Assembly: GCA_947501625.1 (NCBI GenBank) | Contig: CANMWN010000001.1 | Location: 310,001 to 374,000 of the forward strand | DNA length: 64,000 bases | Source of the DNA: an uncultured Flavobacteriaceae bacterium | Lineage (GTDB): Bacteria > Bacteroidota > Bacteroidia > Flavobacteriales > Flavobacteriaceae | Reading direction: 5' to 3' | Shown here: in pieces, positions 8,958-17,572 of the stretch | How the letters are laid out: every line of letters begins with the position of its first letter | Numbering within the stretch: the first letter of the stretch is position 1 | Notes under the pieces: generated by a model | The model's input: the letters and a program-made list of their open reading frames with translations, nothing else | Databases searched by the model: none | Told to the model about the DNA's origin: nothing | Made by a program: the position numbers and the translations under genes

Positions 8958-9821
8958 ATGAAAAAACTATATTTACTAACACTAACAACTATTTTCTTAT
9001 CTTCATGTGTATCAAAAAAAGAATTTGCTAACCTAGAAGGAAAATATAAATCTACCAAACAAGAATTGGTGAATGTTAAAGCGAGTTTACAAGAATGCTT
9101 AATAGAAAAAGACAAAAATGCTAATCTTGCTGCATCAAATGAACTTCAAATGCAAGCAATGCAAGATCAAGTATCTTCATTGAAAGAAGATAAAAAACAA
9201 GCATTAAAACAAGTTGAAAATTTAACTGTTTTAACACAATCATCTTCAGAAAACATTAAAAATGTAATTGCTCAATTGAGTGAAAAAGATAAGTATATCA
9301 ACGGAATTCGTGAGGCAATGACTCAAAAAGATTCTATAAACCTTGCTATTAAATATCATTTAACTAAAGAATTGGCTGAAGGAATCCAAGATAAAGACAT
9401 CCAAGTAGATGTTGAAAAAACAGTAGTTTACATTTCTATTGCTGATAAATTATTATTCAAGAGTGGAAGTGCTTCTGTGTCTGACAAAGCAAAATCTGTA
9501 TTAGGAAAAGTTGCCAAGGTTATTTCTTCTAGACCAGAAATGGAAGTACAGGTTGAAGGGTATACCGACAATGTGCCAATTAGTTCTGCAACTATGAAAG
9601 ATAATTGGGATTTAAGTACGAGTAGAGCAACATCGGTTGTAAGAGTTTTACAAGATGACTATAAAATTGATCCAAAACGTTTGATTGCTGCTGGTAGAAG
9701 TGAGTATGTGCCTATTGAATCAAATGACACAGCTGAAGGTAGAGCAACTAATAGAAGAACTAGAATTGTTATCCTGCCTAAATTGGAAGAATTCTTCGAT
9801 ATTCTTGAGCAAAAACCATAA
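8958..9821 (+). CDS. OmpA-family lipoprotein with coiled coil
   Basis: A 287-residue envelope protein. A short signal peptide ends in a lipobox (FLSSC), so it should be lipidated. Residues of about 20-115 form a Gln/Lys/Glu-rich coiled coil. The C-terminal half is an OmpA/MotB peptidoglycan-binding domain, with LLFKSGSASVSDKAK, EVQVEGYTDNVP, LSTSRATSVVRVL and GRATNRRTRIVI, including the conserved Asp and Arg that bind diaminopimelate. It probably tethers the outer membrane to peptidoglycan. It is transcribed alone from a TAnnTTTG promoter and ends in a strong bidirectional hairpin. The specific role is not known. Confidence 0.88.
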   Translation: MKKLYLLTLTTIFLSSCVSKKEFANLEGKYKSTKQELVNVKASLQECLIEKDKNANLAASNELQMQAMQDQVSSLKEDKKQALKQVENLTVLTQSSSENIKNVIAQLSEKDKYINGIREAMTQKDSINLAIKYHLTKELAEGIQDKDIQVDVEKTVVYISIADKLLFKSGSASVSDKAKSVLGKVAKVISSRPEMEVQVEGYTDNVPISSATMKDNWDLSTSRATSVVRVLQDDYKIDPKRLIAAGRSEYVPIESNDTAEGRATNRRTRIVILPKLEEFFDILEQKP

Positions 9822-9844
9822 AATAGATAATATTTATCATAACT

Positions 9845-9873
9845 AAAAAACCATTCAATCGAATGGTTTTTTT
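9845..9873. terminator. Bidirectional hairpin terminator
   Basis: Arms CCATTC and GAATGG flanked by an A run on the left and a T run on the right, with a 4-base loop. It lies between the convergent OmpA-like gene and the alpha/beta hydrolase gene, whose stop codon overlaps its right edge. Confidence 0.85.
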
Positions 9874-10672
9874 ATTGCAATATCTTTTGAAGTTTATTTT
9901 GATAAACATCAAATTCACTCAAATTATGATGCGTCCCTTCATCAATAGTTATGAACTCAGTATTTTCTTTATTAGAACTAGCATATAATTTTTGAGCAAG
10001 TGAGAATGGCACTAAAGAATCTTTATTTCCATGAAATATAGTCGTAGGAATTTTAACTTCAGGAATTATTTTAAAAGACTCAAAATGAAATTTATATAAT
10101 TTAGAAAAAGGGAAAATTGGTAAAATATTTTTAGAAACATCCACAATACTGCTAAAAGTAGCTTCTAAAATTAACTCTTTTGGATTATTTTTCGAAGCAA
10201 CATAGGTTGCAAAAGTTCCACCAAGTGAACGACCATAAACTATAATTTGTTTTTCATCGTATTTGCTTAACAAATAATCATAGACTAATTGAGCATCACT
10301 ATACATATTTTCTTCAGTACGTTTTCCATTATTCTTTCCATAGCCTCGATAGTCAATCATAAAAAGATCATAACCATACTTTAATAATGGCTGAATTTTA
10401 TGTCCCCAACGCTCTAAATTCCCTTTGTTTCCATGAAAGTATAAAATAACGCCTTTGGGTTTATCAACTTTAAAATGAAGTGAATTTAATTGGACATTAT
10501 CAGATGTATTTACGTTTACTTCTTCAAATTTTGATTCGAAACTATAATTATGAGTCTTTGAAAGATCTTTGGCTCTAAAGATTATATTTTCTTGAAAAAA
10601 ATAAATTCCAATCAAACACAAGATATAAACTCCTAAAACAATTAAAATTATTTTTCTAATCATTGTAGTCAT
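9872..10672 (-). CDS. Membrane-anchored alpha/beta hydrolase
   Basis: A 266-residue serine hydrolase. An N-terminal transmembrane segment (about residues 5-25) anchors it. The fold shows the oxyanion FHGNKGNLERWG motif, the nucleophile elbow YGRSLGG, the acid in GNKDSLVP and the final His in EGTHHNLSEF. This arrangement matches BEM46/ABHD13-like enzymes; the substrate is unknown. It is a paralogue of the gene just upstream and overlaps it by 17 bases; an alternative ATG three codons in (10663) would reduce the overlap to 8. The pair are clearly co-transcribed. Confidence 0.85.
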   Translation of the reverse strand: MTTMIRKIILIVLGVYILCLIGIYFFQENIIFRAKDLSKTHNYSFESKFEEVNVNTSDNVQLNSLHFKVDKPKGVILYFHGNKGNLERWGHKIQPLLKYGYDLFMIDYRGYGKNNGKRTEENMYSDAQLVYDYLLSKYDEKQIIVYGRSLGGTFATYVASKNNPKELILEATFSSIVDVSKNILPIFPFSKLYKFHFESFKIIPEVKIPTTIFHGNKDSLVPFSLAQKLYASSNKENTEFITIDEGTHHNLSEFDVYQNKLQKILQ

Positions 10673-11534
10673 ATTTTTTTCGCTTACTTCTTACAAAATC
10701 AATACTTGTATGCTCTCTATCAATTTCTTCCAATTGCCTAGACTCTAAAATTTCTTTAAGAGCCCTATGATAGCCTTCATAGTTATGAAGATTTTTATGT
10801 CCACCTCCAATAATTGGATATAAACGTGTATTCTTTGGATTTATCTTAGAAAGTTTAACACTAGATTTCATAGGAATCACACGATCATTAGTACCGTGAA
10901 TAATCTTAACAGGACACTTTACATATTTCATCCATTTATAAGTTGGCATAGAAAAGCGCATCACAATTCCTGTAGGAAGAAAAGGCATATAGCGCTTCAC
11001 ATTATTGGACATACTATAATATGGGCAAGTTAAAATTAACATTCTAGGATTATTTACTGATGCTACTTTTGTTGCAAGTCCAGTACCTAATGAACGACCA
11101 TAAACAATGATATATTTTTCTTCAACCTTTTCTTTAATTTTATCGTAAATGAACAACGCATCATCCTTCATTGTTTGTTGCGTGCGTTTTCCTTTACTCT
11201 TACCAAAACCACGATAGTCAATCATAATAACATCCCAACCATGCAAGGTAAAATCAACAGCAAACTTTCCCCAACCTTTAATACTTCTTGAATTCCCCTT
11301 TAAATAATATACAACGCCTTTAGGATTATCGGTTTTAAAATGAAGTCCGTTGATTAAAACACCATCTCTCAATTCAAAATTATATTCCTCAACTACTTGA
11401 TTTTCATACTGAAAAACAAAGTCTTTAGATAATTTTTCAGGTTTGAAAATTAATTTATCTTGAATAAAATAAAAAAGAATGCTCAGTGAAGCAATTACAA
11501 TTAAAGTAATGGTTATAATTTGAGTCCAGTTCAT
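10656..11534 (-). CDS. Membrane-anchored alpha/beta hydrolase (paralogue)
   Basis: A 292-residue serine hydrolase with an N-terminal transmembrane segment (about residues 5-25). Motifs follow the downstream gene closely: YLKGNSRSIKGWGKF, the nucleophile elbow YGRSLGTG, the acid region HGTNDRVIP and the His in GGGHKNLHNY. A charged C-terminal tail of about 35 residues is absent from its partner. First gene of a two-gene operon, overlapping the next gene by 17 bases, and divergent from the T9SS cargo gene at 11628. The tandem arrangement suggests a local duplication followed by divergence. The substrate is unknown. Confidence 0.85.
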   Translation of the reverse strand: MNWTQIITITLIVIASLSILFYFIQDKLIFKPEKLSKDFVFQYENQVVEEYNFELRDGVLINGLHFKTDNPKGVVYYLKGNSRSIKGWGKFAVDFTLHGWDVIMIDYRGFGKSKGKRTQQTMKDDALFIYDKIKEKVEEKYIIVYGRSLGTGLATKVASVNNPRMLILTCPYYSMSNNVKRYMPFLPTGIVMRFSMPTYKWMKYVKCPVKIIHGTNDRVIPMKSSVKLSKINPKNTRLYPIIGGGHKNLHNYEGYHRALKEILESRQLEEIDREHTSIDFVRSKRKKYDYND

Positions 11535-11627
11535 TGTAAGTCTAAAAATACAAAAAAGTTAGTACTTCTATTTTTTAAAAAAAAATCTATCTTTACATAT
11601 TCAAAATATTAACCATCAAAATATACT

Positions 11628-12674
11628 ATGAAAACAAAATTACTATTCTTGTGCCTTTCTATTACATTTATTAATTATGCACAATCACCTATCAATGAAT
11701 TTACAAGCGCTGATTTTTCTGAATATGCAATAGTTACCTCAACGATTGATCAAAGCGCAACAGGTGCTGGTTTAACTTGGAATTTCACTTCACTCACCGA
11801 TACTGGAAGCACAAATGATGATACAATAGTTGCTCCGACTGCAGGAGAATTGGCAACCTATCCAGGAACTACAGATGTTTTTACGATTACAACATCACCT
11901 TCAGCATCAACAAGTCAAATATTTATTAAAGATGATGCTGGTGAAATCTCATTAACAGGCTTAGCACAAGGAGATATTCTATTAAATTATAATACTGACA
12001 ATGCCTTAATAGGTACATTTCCTTTAACGTATGGATATTCAAATTCTGATGCTGTATCAGGCACCTATGATTACCCAAGTTCTCCAACTCCTATAGACAA
12101 TAGAACCTTTACAGGTACTATTGATACCACTGTTGATGCACATGGGACATTGAATATGAATGATGTTGGGGCTGGTGCGACAAGTTCGAATGTTACAAGA
12201 CTTAAAACTATTCAAAATCTAAATATTTCAGGAACTATAATTATCAATCCTATTTTCCCTCCAGTTCCAATCTCAGGTACAGTAATTATTACAACACATA
12301 ATTATTATAAAAGTGATGGCGATTTAGTTTTTAGAACAATCGAAACAAACATTAGTGTTCCTGCTGCTGGAATTAATGATAATGACATAATTATTGAAAG
12401 TTTAATTGATAGTGTGCTTGATATTGAAGATCAAAACTCAATTTCTTATGATTTAAACATTAGTCCAAATCCTGTAGAGAATGAGTTACAAATTAATTTA
12501 TTAAACAATCAAGTAATTCTTTCAATTCAAATATTTGATATCCAAGGACGAGAAGTATTGAGTCAAAATGGAAATAGTCCTTCAATTGCTGTTGATAAAT
12601 TAAATACTGGAGTTTATTACGCAAGTATTATGACTGAAAATGGAAAAACGACTCAAAAGTTTATCAAGAAATAA
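11628..12674 (+). CDS. Secreted protein with T9SS type A sorting domain, function unknown
   Basis: A 348-residue exported protein with a classic signal peptide (cleavage after INYAQ). The bulk, residues 20-275, is Thr/Ser/Asp-rich and predicted beta; I recognise no enzymatic motif. The last about 75 residues form a type A C-terminal domain: NISPNPVENELQI, then IQIFDIQGREVL and LNTGVYYASI, ending in KTTQKFIKK. That domain directs export through the SprA translocon and is then removed or attached at the cell surface. A TATCTTTA sequence at 11588-11595 may be its -7 box. Its stop abuts the stop of the convergent gene at 12675. Confidence 0.85.
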   Translation: MKTKLLFLCLSITFINYAQSPINEFTSADFSEYAIVTSTIDQSATGAGLTWNFTSLTDTGSTNDDTIVAPTAGELATYPGTTDVFTITTSPSASTSQIFIKDDAGEISLTGLAQGDILLNYNTDNALIGTFPLTYGYSNSDAVSGTYDYPSSPTPIDNRTFTGTIDTTVDAHGTLNMNDVGAGATSSNVTRLKTIQNLNISGTIIINPIFPPVPISGTVIITTHNYYKSDGDLVFRTIETNISVPAAGINDNDIIIESLIDSVLDIEDQNSISYDLNISPNPVENELQINLLNNQVILSIQIFDIQGREVLSQNGNSPSIAVDKLNTGVYYASIMTENGKTTQKFIKK

Positions 12675-13043
12675 TTACTCAATAATCTTTTCAAAATCAT
12701 CAAAGGCTACATAGTATGGTTGGTCTTTGAATACAGGCAATTCAACACTTTCAGCATTGGCTAAGCCAATGGCTGCAAACCAAACTTTGGCGTTTTGTTT
12801 TAAAGCATGCTGCTTGAACGTTTCCATCCAAATCACATCATAAGATTCAGGTTGATGGATATTATTGGAAACTTTCACCAACACAAAAATAGTAGGTTCT
12901 CCTTTTTTATAGAGTACAAATTGAGGGTGTTTTTTTAATTCGCTATTAATAGCAACAAACTCATAACCCATTTCTTGAAGTTTTTCTCCAATTATATTCA
13001 TTCCAAGGTTATGCAGTTCTTGTGGAGTTAACGGTTGTAACAT
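12675..13043 (-). CDS. Small conserved protein after the helicase, possible inactive nuclease fold
   Basis: A 122-residue cytosolic protein. The frame runs upstream to a TTG inside the helicase gene, but the ATG at 13041-13043 starts one base after the helicase stop and gives the compact MLQPLTPQELHNLG start. The order is a helix with GEKLQEMGYEFVAIN, then strands PQFVLYKK and TIFVLVKV, which recalls the YraN/PD-(D/E)xK nuclease fold, yet the acidic catalytic positions are not there. I recall similar proteins carrying a misleading Na+-NADH-quinone reductase subunit F label in databases; nothing here supports that, as the real nqrF is at 16265. Function unknown. Confidence 0.7.
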   Translation of the reverse strand: MLQPLTPQELHNLGMNIIGEKLQEMGYEFVAINSELKKHPQFVLYKKGEPTIFVLVKVSNNIHQPESYDVIWMETFKQHALKQNAKVWFAAIGLANAESVELPVFKDQPYYVAFDDFEKIIE

Positions 13044-13044
13044 A

Positions 13045-14397
13045 TTATTTACGCTTGTTTCGTTTATTGTAGTTTTTATCTCCTCTAGTTTTTGGCTTCT
13101 TATATTTTTTGACAATTTCTCTCCTATAAGAACCTCCCAAATTTACTTTGCTATTTTTCTTACTCTTTTCATGAAATGCTGCACCACGTTCTTCTTCGTT
13201 TCTTTTATGTGGATTATTTCTTTCGACTTCTTTTGGACGCTCATCTGGAGTTAATTCTTCTGAAATTTCTACTTCGTCTGGAAAATCTATTTTTGGAATT
13301 TCGATCTTCATCAATTGTTCGATGGCTACTTTTGCTTCTTCTTCTTTATTGGTATAAAAAAGGATAGAATTACCTTCATGTTCTGCTCTACCAGTTCTTC
13401 CTATTCGGTGCATGTAATTTTCAGGAAATGAAGGTGTGTCAAAATTCACAACATGACTTATTTCTTCTAAATCCAATCCACGAGCCATTACATCAGTAGC
13501 CACTAAAATTCGATTTTCACCTTCATCAAATTGCTTGATAGAACGTATCCTATAATTCTGAGTTTTATTAGAGTGAATCACACATAATTCATCATTATAA
13601 ACTTCGTCTAATTTTAAGAATAATCTATCCGCACTCTTTTTATTGGATACAAATACCAAAACTTTATGAAACTCTTCTTTATCTTTCAATAAATGAATTA
13701 ACAAATTGGCCTTCGTATAAAAGTTTGCGACTTCATAACATTCTTGAGAAATATTATCCAAAGGTGTTCCACTTACAGCAATTGAAACTTTGTTTGGAGC
13801 AATAAAATAATCATTAATTAATGCATCGACATCGTCAGTCATCGTTGCTGAGAACATAATATTTTGTCTTCGCTCAGGAAGAATTTCAAAAATATTCATG
13901 AGTTGAAAACGGAAACCTAAATCTAGCATTACATCCACCTCATCAATCACTAATTTCTGAATAGATTTCATTTTTAAGGCTCTGCTTAAAGCAAGATCAT
14001 ACAATCTTCCTGGAGTTGCCACAATGATGTCTGTTCCTTGAGCAATGGCTTGTTTTTGCGTATTGATGTTTGTACCTCCATACACACCTAATACACGTAC
14101 ATTAATATAGGCAGCTAACTTTTCAATTTCTTCAACTACTTGCAACACTAATTCGCGTGTAGGAACTAAAACCAACACTCTCGGATTTAGTTGTTTTGAA
14201 AACTTCAAATCACGCAAAATAGGTAACATATAGGCAAAGGTTTTACCTGTACCAGTTTGTGCAATTCCAACCATATCTTTTCCAGAAAGTATTACCGAAA
14301 ATGATTGCTCTTGTATAGGTGTTGGTTGTACAAAACCTAAATCATCAATAGCGTACTGTAATTGTTTGGAAAGATTTAACTCTTCAAAAGTGTTCAT
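13045..14397 (-). CDS. DEAD-box-family ATP-dependent RNA helicase (DEVD variant)
   Basis: A 450-residue helicase of the RhlE/DeaD type. Motifs in order: Q motif near PTPIQ, motif I AQTGTGKT (46-53), PTREL, TPGR, motif II DEVD at 152-155, SAT (183-185), and HRIGRTGR of motif VI. Motif II has Val where the family name residue Ala is expected. The C-terminal 80 residues are Lys/Arg-rich and disordered, likely to bind RNA. It probably unwinds structured RNA in ribosome assembly or decay. A promoter box lies at 14415-14422, and the small gene at 12675 is coupled downstream. Confidence 0.93.
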   Translation of the reverse strand: MNTFEELNLSKQLQYAIDDLGFVQPTPIQEQSFSVILSGKDMVGIAQTGTGKTFAYMLPILRDLKFSKQLNPRVLVLVPTRELVLQVVEEIEKLAAYINVRVLGVYGGTNINTQKQAIAQGTDIIVATPGRLYDLALSRALKMKSIQKLVIDEVDVMLDLGFRFQLMNIFEILPERRQNIMFSATMTDDVDALINDYFIAPNKVSIAVSGTPLDNISQECYEVANFYTKANLLIHLLKDKEEFHKVLVFVSNKKSADRLFLKLDEVYNDELCVIHSNKTQNYRIRSIKQFDEGENRILVATDVMARGLDLEEISHVVNFDTPSFPENYMHRIGRTGRAEHEGNSILFYTNKEEEAKVAIEQLMKIEIPKIDFPDEVEISEELTPDERPKEVERNNPHKRNEEERGAAFHEKSKKNSKVNLGGSYRREIVKKYKKPKTRGDKNYNKRNKRK

Positions 14398-14414
14398 TCA
14401 AAAAATATTTTGGG

Positions 14415-14422
14415 CAAAGGTA
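14415..14422 (-). promoter_or_regulatory. Bacteroidota -7 promoter box (TACCTTTG, minus strand) for the helicase
   Basis: The minus strand reads TACCTTTG 18 bases upstream of the helicase ATG, matching TAnnTTTG. Confidence 0.55.
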
Positions 14423-14542
14423 CGGTTATTTTAGTATTGAGTTGTGAATTATGAGTTATGTGTTGAGTTTCAATCTATTATTTCAATTAATTAAAAAATT
14501 GCTTATTTTTATAAACACTAACTAACTCTTTTTTAAAACGCT

Positions 14543-15346
14543 ATGATTAAATTTTTCCGACATATTAGAAAATCACTTCTAAAAGAAGGCAGAACCTCAA
14601 AATATTTTAAATATGCTATTGGTGAAATTGTATTGGTTGTTATTGGTATTTTAATTGCGCTTCAGATTAATAATTGGAATGAAAATCGCATTAGCAAAAA
14701 TTTGGAATCTCAATATTATCTACGTCTTTTAGAAGATGTAAGAGAAGACAAAGTCATACTTCAAGCTACAATAAACTACTCAAATGAAGTTGTAAGTCAT
14801 GCTAAAAAAGCTATTGCTGTTTTTGAAAATTCTCCAGAGGCTAACCCAGATCCTGTTGAAAATTTAATTAACATGTATCAAGCAAGTCAATTACAAGATC
14901 CTAATTCGGCTGAATCAACATATAGAGAGTTAATAGCATCTGGTCAAATTAACCTCATTCAAAATGACAGTTTGAAAACTTCTTTAATCCGATATTATGA
15001 AGTTGATTGGAGTGAGTCTAGAATGTTTAAACTTGAAAACAAATATAGAGAAAATTTAAGGGGAAAAATGCCAAATGATATACAGACAGAAATAAGATCA
15101 AAATGTGGAGATGTTTTTATAAAAATCAGGAATGGATATGAAGTCTATTTGCCAAAAAATTGTGAAGTAAATATAGATGTTAGTGTTGCTAAAAAAGTAG
15201 TAGAAGATTTACGAAATGATGAAAGTTTAAAAAAAGACTTGCGTTATTTAATGGGCAATGAAACTGCAAAATTATTGAATATGACTACTGTAAAAGGGCA
15301 ACTTGATGATTTAATTAATCTACTAGAAAACTTAAACAAAGAATAA
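14543..15346 (+). CDS. DUF6090 family membrane protein, copy 1
   Basis: A 267-residue protein of the Bacteroidota-specific DUF6090 family, function unknown. The N-terminal signature MIKFFRHIRK, then KYAIGEIVLVVIGILIAL (one transmembrane helix, about residues 24-42), then INNWNE is the family hallmark. The remainder is soluble, alpha-helical and charged, and should lie on one face of the membrane. The first 50 residues match copy 2 at 34 of 50 positions, while the rest diverges strongly. It lies 9 bases before copy 2 in an apparent operon. No catalytic motif is visible. Confidence 0.85.
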   Translation: MIKFFRHIRKSLLKEGRTSKYFKYAIGEIVLVVIGILIALQINNWNENRISKNLESQYYLRLLEDVREDKVILQATINYSNEVVSHAKKAIAVFENSPEANPDPVENLINMYQASQLQDPNSAESTYRELIASGQINLIQNDSLKTSLIRYYEVDWSESRMFKLENKYRENLRGKMPNDIQTEIRSKCGDVFIKIRNGYEVYLPKNCEVNIDVSVAKKVVEDLRNDESLKKDLRYLMGNETAKLLNMTTVKGQLDDLINLLENLNKE

Positions 15347-15355
15347 AAAAGAAAA

Positions 15356-16081
15356 ATGATTAAACTTTTTAGAAAAATTCGCCAGCAACTTGTTTCTGAA
15401 AATCGTTTTAGTAAATATCTGCTATATGCAATAGGAGAAATTTTATTGGTAGTAATAGGTATTTTAATTGCGCTGTATATTAATAACTGGAATCAGCAAA
15501 AACAAAGTCAAAACGAATTTAATAATATCCTAAGTACCATAAAAACCGATTTAGAACGTGATACTTTAATTGCACATGGTATTATTAAATATTATAAAAA
15601 ACATGGCGAGATTTCGCAAAAAGTAATAAACAATGAAATTACACTTGAAAATATTGAAAATTGTTTAGATTGTCGAGGGCTTCTGACAATTTACAAGCCA
15701 TTTATTGCACAAACAAAAGGACGTGATTTATTTCAAAAATACACCAATCAAAATACAATTAAAAAAGATACTTTAGTAGAAGGCATTAATCAATTTTATG
15801 GTACTATTTTAAAATTGATTGATGATAGCAATCTGTTTATAAAAGATGAAGTTTTCAATAATCTAAACCATTATAAAACCAAGTCTTGGTTTGTCGATTT
15901 CACGCAAGGAAAATTGACTGACGAAATGAAATTGTATTATATGAGTCAGGATTATAAAAATCGTGTTGCAGCTAATCATTTATTGGCAGGAAAAAACCAC
16001 TTATTATTTGTTGATCTCTATCATAAAAATGCTACAAAAATCTTAGATGCCATTGACAAACGATTAAACGAAAACAATTAA
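15356..16081 (+). CDS. DUF6090 family membrane protein, copy 2
   Basis: A 241-residue paralogue of the preceding gene. It has the same N-terminal block (MIKLFRKIRQ, YAIGEILLVVIGILIAL, INNWNQ) and a divergent helical body with a CLDC cysteine pair at about residues 103-106. Because the N-terminal block is kept and the rest is not, selection or recombination appears to act on the membrane-anchor portion. Its stop codon overlaps the start of a 36-residue ORF (TAATG), indicating translational coupling. Family membership is sure; function is unknown. Confidence 0.85.
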   Translation: MIKLFRKIRQQLVSENRFSKYLLYAIGEILLVVIGILIALYINNWNQQKQSQNEFNNILSTIKTDLERDTLIAHGIIKYYKKHGEISQKVINNEITLENIENCLDCRGLLTIYKPFIAQTKGRDLFQKYTNQNTIKKDTLVEGINQFYGTILKLIDDSNLFIKDEVFNNLNHYKTKSWFVDFTQGKLTDEMKLYYMSQDYKNRVAANHLLAGKNHLLFVDLYHKNATKILDAIDKRLNENN

Positions 16082-16191
16082 TGGATGGTTTTAACATTAT
16101 TATGGTTATTGCTATTATCCTTTTCGCAAGATTGGGTGTAAGGCTTTATATGGGTTATCAAAAACATAAAAAAGAAAATAAAGATGATTAA
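16081..16191 (+). CDS. Small 36-residue membrane protein coupled to DUF6090
   Basis: An ORF starting on the TAATG overlap with the upstream stop. It encodes a 36-residue peptide with a hydrophobic stretch (NIIMVIAIILFARLGV) followed by a Lys-rich tail (YQKHKKENKDD), a plausible single-pass membrane peptide with a positive-charged cytoplasmic end. I know no family for it. The tight coupling is the main evidence that it is translated; it may instead be a remnant. Confidence 0.45.
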   Translation: MDGFNIIMVIAIILFARLGVRLYMGYQKHKKENKDD

Positions 16192-16219
16192 GTTCTTTAG
16201 AAAAATATATCTAAACTAA
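16184..16219 (+). pseudogene. Truncated start of a third DUF6090 copy
   Basis: The ATG at 16184 overlaps the stop of the small ORF and encodes MIKFFRKIYLN before a stop. The first eight residues fit the DUF6090 start (MIKFFRHI and MIKLFRKI in the two intact copies). The rest of the gene is gone, and the terminator hairpin follows at once, so it looks like the stub left by a deletion. Confidence 0.6.
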
Positions 16220-16246
16220 AAAACCAACACAATGTGTTGGTTTTTT
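16218..16246. terminator. Bidirectional hairpin terminator
   Basis: Perfect arms AAAAAACCAACAC and GTGTTGGTTTTTT around a 3-base loop, between the DUF6090 array (plus) and nqrF (minus). A/T runs on both sides suit termination in both directions. Confidence 0.9.
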
Positions 16247-16264
16247 AGTTTTATAATTTGGGGT

Positions 16265-17572
16265 TTATCCTCCAAAATCATCAAATCTAATATGCTCATC
16301 TGGAATACCAAAGTCTTCACCCATTTTCTGAACTGCTTGATTCATCAATGGTGGTCCACAAAAATATAATTCGATATCTTCTGGTGACTCATGATGATTT
16401 AAATAATTTTCAATCACACAATTGTGAATAAACCCTACAAATCCATCTCCAGGAGCATCAATATTTTCTTTTACTTTCCAGTTATCTTCTTCTAATGGTT
16501 CAGACAATGCTAAGTAAAATTTAAAATTAGGGAAATCTCTTTCTAAGGCTTCAAAATGTTCTAAGTAGAATAATTCACGTTTAGAACGTCCACCATACCA
16601 ATAAGAAACTTTACGTCCAGTTTTTAATGTTTTGAATAAATGATAAAGATGAGAACGCATTGGTGCCATTCCTGCTCCACCACCTACATATAACATTTCA
16701 CTTTCACTTTCATTGATAAAGAACTCTCCATAAGGTCCAGAAATAATAACTTTATCTCCAGGCTTTTGATTAAATATATATGAAGAAGCAACACCAGGAT
16801 TTACATCCATCCATCCATTCTTTGCTCTATCCCATGGTGGAGTTGCAATACGTACATTTAACATAATTTCTCTTCCTTCTGCAGGGTAAGAAGCCATAGA
16901 ATATGCACGCTCAACAGTTTCATTATTTTTCATTACAAGTGGCCACAGTCCAAATTTATCCCATTCCGTCTGGAATTTATCTGGAGTTTCATGTTCCTCT
17001 GGGTGTGCAGTAATATCCATTTCTGAATATTTAATTTCACAAGGTGGAATTTCAATCTGAATATATCCTCCTGCTTTATATCCCATATCTTCTGGAATCT
17101 CAACCACAAATTCTTTAATAAATGATGCTACGTTATAGTTTCTTACAACTGTGGCTTCCCATTTCTTAATTCCAAATACCTCCTCTGGAATGGTGATTTC
17201 CATATCTTGTTTTACTTTCACTTGACAAGCCAATCTTGCTCCGTGTTGTAATTCTTTTCTAGAAAAGTGTGGTGTCTCAGTAGGTAATGCTTCACCACCA
17301 CCTTCTAATACGTGACATTCACATTGAATACAAGTTCCACCTCCACCACAAGCAGATGGTAAGAAAATCTTATTATTTCCAAGTGTAGATAATAAAGAAT
17401 CTCCTGATCCAACTTCAATTTCACGCTCTCCGTTAATCATAATTTTAACGGGACCTGAAGGAGAAAGTTTTTGTTTTACAAATAATAAAAGTCCAACTAA
17501 TGCCAATGTAAGCACTAAAAAGGCAACGATTGTTACCATAATTGTTCCGACTGTACTTGCTGCTAATATCAT
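16265..17572 (-). CDS. nqrF: Na+-translocating NADH:quinone reductase subunit F
   Basis: The 435-residue NADH-oxidising subunit. It has an N-terminal membrane helix (about 8-32), a plant-ferredoxin-type 2Fe-2S domain with C75, C81, C84 and C116, an FAD domain with ERAYSMASYP, and an NADH-binding domain with MLYVGGGAGMAPMRSH and ELYFCGPPLM. Electrons enter here from NADH, pass to FAD and then the iron-sulfur centre. All expected cofactor residues are present. It is the last gene of the operon, its ATG abutting the nqrE stop, and is followed by the bidirectional terminator at 16218-16246. Confidence 0.98.
   Translation of the reverse strand: MILAASTVGTIMVTIVAFLVLTLALVGLLLFVKQKLSPSGPVKIMINGEREIEVGSGDSLLSTLGNNKIFLPSACGGGGTCIQCECHVLEGGGEALPTETPHFSRKELQHGARLACQVKVKQDMEITIPEEVFGIKKWEATVVRNYNVASFIKEFVVEIPEDMGYKAGGYIQIEIPPCEIKYSEMDITAHPEEHETPDKFQTEWDKFGLWPLVMKNNETVERAYSMASYPAEGREIMLNVRIATPPWDRAKNGWMDVNPGVASSYIFNQKPGDKVIISGPYGEFFINESESEMLYVGGGAGMAPMRSHLYHLFKTLKTGRKVSYWYGGRSKRELFYLEHFEALERDFPNFKFYLALSEPLEEDNWKVKENIDAPGDGFVGFIHNCVIENYLNHHESPEDIELYFCGPPLMNQAVQKMGEDFGIPDEHIRFDDFGG

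Noticed and set aside
14431-14470. AT-rich repeat-like words (GAATTATGAGTTATG) before the DUF6090 array
   Set aside because: Too short and degenerate to call a repeat; probably simple AT-rich spacer.
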